Below, piece after piece: positions 6,985 to 13,230 of a stretch of DNA of 18,763 nt. The DNA is taken from NCBI GenBank assembly GCA_026713285.1, contig JAPOOT010000482.1:1-18763 (forward strand), read 5' to 3'. Source of the DNA: Gemmatimonadota bacterium (GTDB lineage: Bacteria > JAAXHH01). Positions within the stretch are counted from its first letter, which is position 1. Each line of letters begins with the position of its first letter. The notes under the pieces are model-generated. The model was not told the origin of the DNA. It saw nothing but the letters and a program-made list of their open reading frames with translations, and ran no database searches. Position numbers and translations under genes: made by a program.

Positions 6985-9390
6985 TTACGCGATAACGGGA
7001 GCGGGATTCAAATCGGCTTCGGCCAGGGGCTGCTTTCGCAAGCTCATGGCGACAGGCACGTCGTACAGTCGTCCAGGAGCGAATCTCGCCCAGAAATGGC
7101 GCATGCCCGGCACGATGACGCGCACGACCGGCATGCCGATGTCCGGCCGGGTCTGGTCCAGCACGAGGAACTCCATGCCCCTGCCTTCGACCAGCGACCG
7201 GCATTGCTCCACATCGTCCCGCGTGTCCTCGGTTTCGATCACCGGGAATCCGGCGCCGTGCCTATGGGGAGCGTCCGGCGACGGCGCCAGCCAGGAACAA
7301 TCGGCGATTCGAGCCGTCTTCCACCATTTGAGCGCCATTGGATCATCGATCATGGGCCGGCCGGGAGGACCGGATGGACCAGGCTTGTCAGGGTTTCCGG
7401 ACCGGCCAGGCCGTCCTCCTGCTCCGGGACGCGGAAGCCAGGTAAGACACTGGTTCAACTCGCAGACCGCGCGCAGGGCCGCCAGCCGCGGGTCGGCATG
7501 GGCGCCGGCGCCGTATATGATGTCCTCGGTTCCCGCGTCGGGCCTCCGGGAGAGCGCAACGAACGAAGGGATGTCAATGTCGGACGTGACGTCGAGCATC
7601 CACAGCTCCCGCTCGTAGCGCTCGTAGTATCCCGTGGCTGATGCCAGGAACCCGTCGTCAAAGCTGGAAAGATCCACCCCGGGCACGCTCAGTCCGTTGT
7701 ACCACCAGATGGCGAAGGCATCGCGCTCGACCAGTTCATAGAATCCCTGCAGGATGGCCTCCTCCAGGGTGTTCCCCGCCGCGCAGCCGTTGGAATCGGC
7801 GATCAGGTCTGCGGCGCCCCGCTGTTCGGGCGGCATGCTGTAGAGCATCGAGGTAGGCAGGTACCGGTGCCGCCGCTGCGTGAAGGACCACACGGGGGTC
7901 CAGTCGATTTCGGCACCGGGATCGAAACGCGGCGGGACGATGTTGTACGGGTGGCCCTCCGAGTTGATGCTGTCGGCGTTGTCGAGCTGTTTGTCGCTGA
8001 ACAGCTGTACCTCGTTGGGATGAATCGCCGCATCTTCTCCCGCGAAATCCAGAAATCGCCTGCGGACACGGATCTCGTCTCCGCTACAGGCGCCCGAATA
8101 TCGCTCGATCGCCTCGCAGAGGGCGCTGGTCTCGGACTGTTCCCGTGTGCTGCCCTTCCCGGCGCTCTTGCTGCGCAGGCTGCGCCGGAGCGAGCTCAGG
8201 CTCCGGCTTCTCATGCCGGGGTTGCTTCCGGCCCAATAGACGTGAAGCCAGGCGTCGCCCTCATCGGTGGTGCGGGCCAGCCACGTTACGACGCCGCTGA
8301 CCGGGTTCACCAGGTGCCGGTACTTCGCCAGGGTTGCCTCGGGTGTCACGGCCCGCGCGCCGCCGCTGTTGCGGTGGGGTTTGGGACTCGCGTTCAAATG
8401 CAGCGGGGCCGGCGGCCGATCCGGCCGGCGCAATGCTTCGTCGCCGCAGGCCGGACACTGTGGCCTGCGCGTTACCGTATGCTTCGAACTCGCGAATGTG
8501 CCGACGTGCATCGTGATCGCCTGGTCGTGGAGCGGGGCCGCCTCACCCAGGATCAGCCACTTGACGATCTCCGCCGCGATCAACCCGAATACTGCCGCGA
8601 GCACCGCGGGGTCGGCTGCGAATGGCCTGAAGGCGGCTTCCTCGCCGGCAACGTGGCGCAGGAAATTGTGGGCTTCCTTATGGTTGCGCAGACGGTTTGC
8701 CAGACAGTCCCAGCAAGGTCCCTGTTTATCCGCGCGAAAGACGGGTCCGAACAGCGCCTCCATGCCGCGAGGCCGCACCAGCATCCACGCTCCTTTCGCC
8801 TCGAGCTGGCGCTTGTTCACGTCGGCAAATCGTGCCAGGAGATAGTCGTCGCAGACGATAACCGTGAGCTGGGGATCGCCAGTCGTCACACCGGCGCCGC
8901 TCTCTTCCAGGTTACGGACCAACCTGCCGTCGTCGCCGTCGACCGCGATACGTGATTCTGCCAGCCGTTGTTCGACCCATCGGGGCGATGCGCCAAGGGA
9001 CGTCCAGTAGGCCGCCCTGGACGGGACCATGCCATGATCGGCAGATATGACATAACCCCTGCCGGAGAGCGAGACTACAGCCGCGCGCACGTCGGCGGCG
9101 GCATGGCGGTCCTCGAGGTTGGCGACAATCCCGGCCAGCGGCATCCGGCCGTCGAGGAGGGGCAGAAGATCACAATACAGCCCGCCGTGCAGCAGTGTAT
9201 CGAAGGACTCGGAAACCAGCAGCGTCTGCTTCTCGCCGATGACGTGGGATCTCAGGTGGGGGGCAAGGGCGGGAAGATCGACGAGGCCCTTGTCGGCAGG
9301 AGTCGTTTTAAACAGCAACCCGCTTCGGGAATTCATTTTAATCTGTCCCGGCATCCGGAGTTTTCGCGCCTGATCAGTCGGCACGATCAT
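6985..9390 (-). CDS. Fused TOMM cyclodehydratase: leader-binding/E1-like domain plus YcaO domain
   Basis: This 801-residue protein makes azoline rings from Cys/Ser/Thr. The N-terminal part (about 40-125; LPALAPHLRSHVIG to GYVISADHG) fits the peptide-clamp winged helix of TOMM C-proteins. Next comes an E1-like region with a zinc-type pair CWDC (Cys226, Cys229) and CPAC (Cys312, Cys315). The YcaO domain follows from about 350. It has ATP-site segments KSAGKGSTREQSETSALCEAIERY (around Glu426/Glu429), DSNGCAAGNTLEEAILQGFYELVERDA (around Glu552/Glu555) and DPRLAALRAVCELNQ. The order matches fused cyanobactin-type heterocyclases such as PatD/TruD. Oddities are a Gly/Pro-rich collagen-like insert (about 656-680) and an end (NPAPVIA) that is not the usual PxPxP. 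I chose ATG 9390 because it overlaps the upstream stop as ATGA; ATGs at 9354 and 9336 are alternatives. Confidence 0.93.
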   Translation of the reverse strand: MIVPTDQARKLRMPGQIKMNSRSGLLFKTTPADKGLVDLPALAPHLRSHVIGEKQTLLVSESFDTLLHGGLYCDLLPLLDGRMPLAGIVANLEDRHAAADVRAAVVSLSGRGYVISADHGMVPSRAAYWTSLGASPRWVEQRLAESRIAVDGDDGRLVRNLEESGAGVTTGDPQLTVIVCDDYLLARFADVNKRQLEAKGAWMLVRPRGMEALFGPVFRADKQGPCWDCLANRLRNHKEAHNFLRHVAGEEAAFRPFAADPAVLAAVFGLIAAEIVKWLILGEAAPLHDQAITMHVGTFASSKHTVTRRPQCPACGDEALRRPDRPPAPLHLNASPKPHRNSGGARAVTPEATLAKYRHLVNPVSGVVTWLARTTDEGDAWLHVYWAGSNPGMRSRSLSSLRRSLRSKSAGKGSTREQSETSALCEAIERYSGACSGDEIRVRRRFLDFAGEDAAIHPNEVQLFSDKQLDNADSINSEGHPYNIVPPRFDPGAEIDWTPVWSFTQRRHRYLPTSMLYSMPPEQRGAADLIADSNGCAAGNTLEEAILQGFYELVERDAFAIWWYNGLSVPGVDLSSFDDGFLASATGYYERYERELWMLDVTSDIDIPSFVALSRRPDAGTEDIIYGAGAHADPRLAALRAVCELNQCLTWLPRPGAGGRPGRSGNPDKPGPSGPPGRPMIDDPMALKWWKTARIADCSWLAPSPDAPHRHGAGFPVIETEDTRDDVEQCRSLVEGRGMEFLVLDQTRPDIGMPVVRVIVPGMRHFWARFAPGRLYDVPVAMSLRKQPLAEADLNPAPVIA

Positions 9391-11780
9391 GCATGCGAAA
9401 CGAGTGTATCGATCCGGGAGGCGGCGCGGGATCCGGTTTCGACGACCGCCGACGCCAGCGCGTCGAAGTCCTCCTGCCCGCAAGCGTTCGCAACAAGAGA
9501 TCTGACCTTGGGTCCCGCCGCTTCCACGTCAAATCCTTCGTCGCCAACCAGGCGCATGACGCCCTGCAAATCCCGCCACGTTTTTGCGGCTTGCGCCAGC
9601 GGTTCGGCGCCGGCGGCATCGAATACCGCCGCGGCGGTCGGCGCCGGATCGTCAAGGTAGTCGCCAGCATGGGTCAACTGCAGGAAGCGCGCAGCCCGCT
9701 CTACTTCGTCAAGGCCGCCGCGCATCCCGGCGTATGCGGATACGCTTGTTACGACGGGTTCTTCCGGCTGCTCGTCCAACCGGACGGGCAACGACTCGTT
9801 CGCGCCGTATTCGGCCAGGATCCGGCGCCGCGCATCGTCGAAGCGGGCGCCGATGCCGGAACCGTCCGGCTCGAACACGCAACGCGCCCTGGTGAGAGCG
9901 GAGATTCCGCCGGTGGCCGGATCTTCAGTACGGGCGGCCAGTTCGAAGAGCGGAAACGCCGGCATGGAATCCGGGTCGGACGTGACCGGGGCGAACAACA
10001 GATTGTCCTGCGCCAGGTCGGTCAGGGCCTTTCGGAAACTCCGGCACAGGCGTTCATGCTCACCGGACTCCCGGCCGCCATGGACGAAGAACATTTCGAT
10101 CTCAACACCGGGACTGGCTTCCCGGCTGGCCAGATCGCCCAGGAGTACGGCGGAAATCTCACCCACGCTATCGGTGCCATACCGCTCGCCGAAGTCCGCG
10201 ACCACGGAGGCCAGCACCGTCGAAATCGATGCTTCGGCGAGATTCGACAACGCCGTTCCCGCTTCCGCCGGCAGCAGGTTCCCGCGCACCACGTGCATGC
10301 CGATCTGAAACGCCTTGTCGTTCGACCAGTTCCGCACGATTTCCGCGGTTTCCCCGGAATCGACCACGGGTAACTCGACGATCAGATCCTTCATTTCCTG
10401 AACGCCCATTTCGTACGTCCAATAGACCCTTGCAAGCCCGCGCCGCGCGATCGATTCGAATTCCTCATCCTGCTCGAACCCCTTCGGCAGGTCGAGATCG
10501 AGGAATTCCTGTTCCTGCAGGTTGTCCAGGAGTTCCGGATTCCGTTCGATCCATTTCGCAAGCCGCGGGGCGGCGCCGAAAATCTCGACGATCGCGTCGA
10601 AGGCGTCGGGGCGCGCCGCTGCGATCGGACTGTCGTAGACGCTCCAGTCATCGATCTCCGGATAGAAATGCCTGCGCCACTGGTCCACCAGCGGGTCCAT
10701 CTTCTCGAACCAGCGCCTGGGCCGAAGCACGATGTTCATCATGTCGGAGTAGGTCCCCGGCAATTCGGGGGATTCATCGAGGCTGACCTGCAGCAGGGGA
10801 TACTGGCGGGATGCCACGGCATGATGATCCGCATGACGCTGGGCGTTGAACAGCATCCAGTTGCTGAACTTCCAGTCGGCGCTCCAGGAATGGCGGGGCA
10901 TGATCTTTTCCCAGCGGCCGTTTTCCAGACGGACCCGACGCAGGCCGTAGTGCTGGAAGTAATTGCTGATCTTCATCGAGAAGACGCAGGACAGGCCGAG
11001 GAAGGCGAAGACCGGGACAGCCCATATCCCGCCCATCCAGAAAACGAGTCCGTACCAGAACGCGACGCCAATGCCATAGCGCCAGAACGGATTGCTGTAA
11101 TGCCGCATGGTCAGACGGCGCCGCGCCAGCCGTTCCCGCGCGACTTCCCAGGAATTCACGAGGTTGCTGACGATTTCCTTGGGCATATACCGCCAGAAAC
11201 TCTCCCCCTTCGGCGCGGAGCCCACATCATACGGAGTGCCGACCAGGGCGTGGTGTATATAGACGTGCTCCGTGGCATACTGCGGATAGGAGGCGGAGGA
11301 AAGCAGGAACTCGCCGATCCGGCGTTCCCAGGTTGTGCGCCGGTGAATCAGCTCGTGGCCGACTACGAACACGGCCTGTGCCTCCATCGTCAGAATGATC
11401 GCCAGCAGCACGACTTCCCACCATAGGAACGGATCCGCCACCAGGATCTGCCACAATCCGAAAACAAGCGTCGGCGGCCACAGAAACGCCCACGACCAGA
11501 CCGGCAGATTGTGCCAAATGAGGCGGTGTTTCGGCGTTTTCCAGGGATCCATGATACGCCCGTCGCGGCCCAGCACCCGGTCAAAGGACCAGGAAAGACT
11601 CATGAAGACTATGGGCGGCAGTAGCCACCAGCCTCCATACACCGCGGCGAGTATGATCAACGGAAAAACGCCCAGTGGAATATAATGTGGAAGGGCGGTC
11701 AGAACGGACGGTTCGATCTGCCGGGTGGAGTCGGCGCTGCCTGGGTCGGAGCCTTCGACTGCAACGGTACTTTGTGACAT
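9387..11780 (-). CDS. AlkB-type di-iron membrane hydroxylase fused to a degenerate GlnE-like adenylyltransferase region
   Basis: This 797-residue fusion begins at ATG 11780, with AAGGAGGAG just upstream. Residues about 30-375 are an integral membrane alkane-hydroxylase/fatty-acid-desaturase-like domain. It has hydrophobic segments and all four histidine clusters of the AlkB type: HELIH (142-146), EHVYIHH (171-177), NYFQHYGL (His277) and QRHADHH (316-320). These should hold a di-iron site that hydroxylates or desaturates an aliphatic or aromatic C-H bond. Residues about 400-797 resemble one half of GlnE (glutamine synthetase adenylyltransferase): NPELLDNL, LLGDLASREASPGVEIEM (to 563), GGISALTRAR (to 633) and GGLDEVERAARFLQL (688 onward) match the order of GlnE signatures. 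The acidic SD-x-D catalytic motif is altered to VEIEM. The gene ends ATGA into the YcaO start. The role of the second half is unknown. Confidence 0.85.
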   Translation of the reverse strand: MSQSTVAVEGSDPGSADSTRQIEPSVLTALPHYIPLGVFPLIILAAVYGGWWLLPPIVFMSLSWSFDRVLGRDGRIMDPWKTPKHRLIWHNLPVWSWAFLWPPTLVFGLWQILVADPFLWWEVVLLAIILTMEAQAVFVVGHELIHRRTTWERRIGEFLLSSASYPQYATEHVYIHHALVGTPYDVGSAPKGESFWRYMPKEIVSNLVNSWEVARERLARRRLTMRHYSNPFWRYGIGVAFWYGLVFWMGGIWAVPVFAFLGLSCVFSMKISNYFQHYGLRRVRLENGRWEKIMPRHSWSADWKFSNWMLFNAQRHADHHAVASRQYPLLQVSLDESPELPGTYSDMMNIVLRPRRWFEKMDPLVDQWRRHFYPEIDDWSVYDSPIAAARPDAFDAIVEIFGAAPRLAKWIERNPELLDNLQEQEFLDLDLPKGFEQDEEFESIARRGLARVYWTYEMGVQEMKDLIVELPVVDSGETAEIVRNWSNDKAFQIGMHVVRGNLLPAEAGTALSNLAEASISTVLASVVADFGERYGTDSVGEISAVLLGDLASREASPGVEIEMFFVHGGRESGEHERLCRSFRKALTDLAQDNLLFAPVTSDPDSMPAFPLFELAARTEDPATGGISALTRARCVFEPDGSGIGARFDDARRRILAEYGANESLPVRLDEQPEEPVVTSVSAYAGMRGGLDEVERAARFLQLTHAGDYLDDPAPTAAAVFDAAGAEPLAQAAKTWRDLQGVMRLVGDEGFDVEAAGPKVRSLVANACGQEDFDALASAVVETGSRAASRIDTLVSHA

Positions 11781-11857
11781 GGCAACTCCTCCTTGGTAAG
11801 CATTCGGACACCTACGGGGGAAGTTATCTGATCATCGGATACCCTGGCGGGCATGGT

Positions 11858-13156
11858 TCAGGTTCGCAGGAACGCAACAAGACGCTCCAGCGCTTCGATA
11901 CAGAACGCGGTGGTCACGGCTTCGGCGCCGTGTCCTATCTGGCCTACTGCGCCCCACTTCAGCGATTGGTCGCCAAAGGCGAGCAGTTCCGGCCAGCTGC
12001 CGTCCTCGCGTTGCCATCTCAAAATCCGCTTCATCTGCCGTTTCGCGTCGATGCGCTCAAGACATCCGGCATCGCAGAGCACGGACACGGCCTGGGCTGT
12101 CTGAAGCGCATTGCCGAAATCTCCCTTGTCGTCCCGTAAGCCCAGGACTCGATCCGCGAGGATCGGACGCAACCGGTCCAGTGCGGGTCGTACGCGCATC
12201 GTGGCACGGGCGATCGCGTAGCAAATGGCGATCTCGTCCGGATACCATTTGGACGAGTCCTTGAGACTGCCTTCGGTGATCAATGCCTCCAGCCAACTTT
12301 GGGCATCCCTGGTTTCAGGCCGGTCGCCGAGATAGGCGATGACATTTGCGTTGACCACGGGGTCGGCTTCGATTCGAAAACGCGAAACGACATCGGGTTC
12401 GTCGGCCCCCGGAATCCAGGTCATGAAACGACCTTCCTCGTCGCGGTTCGCCAGTATCCGCGAAACGTTCCTCCCCAGCAAAATCCAGGGATGCGTCCCG
12501 ATCACCAGGGAACAGAGTGCGGTGCTGTCGAGATCCTGGGGCAAATGGCGGTAATAGCGCCAGAGCCCGGGGGACTCGATGGTGTCGACGAGATACGCCC
12601 TGGTCGCGGCGCAGATGGTCCTGGCCCGCGCCTCCCGGCAGGACTCCAGGGCAAGGACGCAGAAAGCCGATATGAAGGGTGGCTTTTCGAAATGCCGAGG
12701 CACTTCCGGATCGGCCACGTTGAACCGGACGCAGTGCCAGGCGCCGTTTTCGTCAATCGTGGATTCCAGGAAATCGAGACCGCGGCGGATGGACGCTCCC
12801 CCCGCCTCGGCAAGCGCTTCGGCGGTATCGGAGATCCTGGGGACGCTCTCCTCCGCAAGCGCGGCCGGACGAAGGGGCGGCGCGGGATCGTACATGGTCT
12901 TGCGAAGAAATGCGAGGGAGGCCGCGCCGGTCCTCGCCTCTTCCCGCTCCTCCCTGGTGTATCTGCTGCGCGGCGGCAGGACAATATGGGTCGCGGTATA
13001 GGTTTCTTCATGCACGTGTATTTCGTGGTCTTCGGCCATCTTCACGCCGAGTTCGGCTTCAATGGTCTCTTTAGGACTGGCGAGAAGACGTTCGCGGAAT
13101 TCGTCGTCGCCTGCCCGGGAAATCAGGAAATCCCCCGCCTCAAGGAGCTTCTTCAT
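11858..13156 (-). CDS. NHLP-leader-like domain fused to a squalene-cyclase-like (class II terpene cyclase) domain
   Basis: In this 432-residue protein, residues 1-77 align without gaps to residues 2-78 of the precursor at 5421-5672. By hand count about 27 of the 61 positions 17-77 are identical, including EFR, LLA, PK, VHE, HI, LPP and a Gly (Gly77) at the precursor's cleavage glycine. The rest, about 110-432, is an alpha-helical repeat protein of the prenyltransferase/squalene-cyclase type: GLDFLESTIDENGAW, GLWRYYRHLPQDLDSTALCSL, WQREDGSW (QW-like, ending at Trp388) and GHGAEAVTTAFCIEAL. PQDLDSTA (Asp208, Asp210, Ser211) sits like the DxDDTA acid motif of class II cyclases, with the middle Asp kept and the third changed to Ser. 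GGAG precedes the ATG. The gene lies between the transporter and hydroxylase genes, with 74-77-base gaps. Whether it is an enzyme, a recruiting adaptor or itself a processed substrate is open. Confidence 0.88.
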   Translation of the reverse strand: MKKLLEAGDFLISRAGDDEFRERLLASPKETIEAELGVKMAEDHEIHVHEETYTATHIVLPPRSRYTREEREEARTGAASLAFLRKTMYDPAPPLRPAALAEESVPRISDTAEALAEAGGASIRRGLDFLESTIDENGAWHCVRFNVADPEVPRHFEKPPFISAFCVLALESCREARARTICAATRAYLVDTIESPGLWRYYRHLPQDLDSTALCSLVIGTHPWILLGRNVSRILANRDEEGRFMTWIPGADEPDVVSRFRIEADPVVNANVIAYLGDRPETRDAQSWLEALITEGSLKDSSKWYPDEIAICYAIARATMRVRPALDRLRPILADRVLGLRDDKGDFGNALQTAQAVSVLCDAGCLERIDAKRQMKRILRWQREDGSWPELLAFGDQSLKWGAVGQIGHGAEAVTTAFCIEALERLVAFLRT

Positions 13157-13230
13157 GGATGTCTACTCCATTTTCACCGGTCCGGCCGAACGGGCTGCCT
13201 TGCCATCGATTTGCCATCCGCACATCCGGA

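Noticed and set aside
7340..7440. Repeat array or CRISPR-like element in the GC-rich stretch
   Set aside because: The units are irregular and explained by Gly-x-y codons inside the YcaO reading frame.
7867..8955. Long + strand open frame opposite the YcaO gene
   Set aside because: The - strand encodes the YcaO and E1-like motifs in full; no independent support exists for a + strand gene.
9391..9483. N-terminal extension of the YcaO frame upstream of 9390
   Set aside because: It overlaps the hydroxylase fusion, is Arg/Gly-rich and shadow-like, and the ATGA overlap gives a better start.
9393..10373. Long + strand open frame opposite the AlkB-GlnE gene
   Set aside because: It is antisense to a well-supported coding region, shows no family motif, and reflects high GC content.
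9387..10600. A separate, functional GlnE gene
   Set aside because: The region is continuous in frame with the AlkB domain, only one GlnE half is present, and the catalytic acidic motif is changed.
13157..13230. Possible 20-codon peptide (starting MCGWQIDGK) between the second transporter and the leader-enzyme fusion, - strand
   Set aside because: It has no ribosome binding site, leader-like features or cleavage motif. The gap is better explained as spacer holding the next gene's ribosome binding site.
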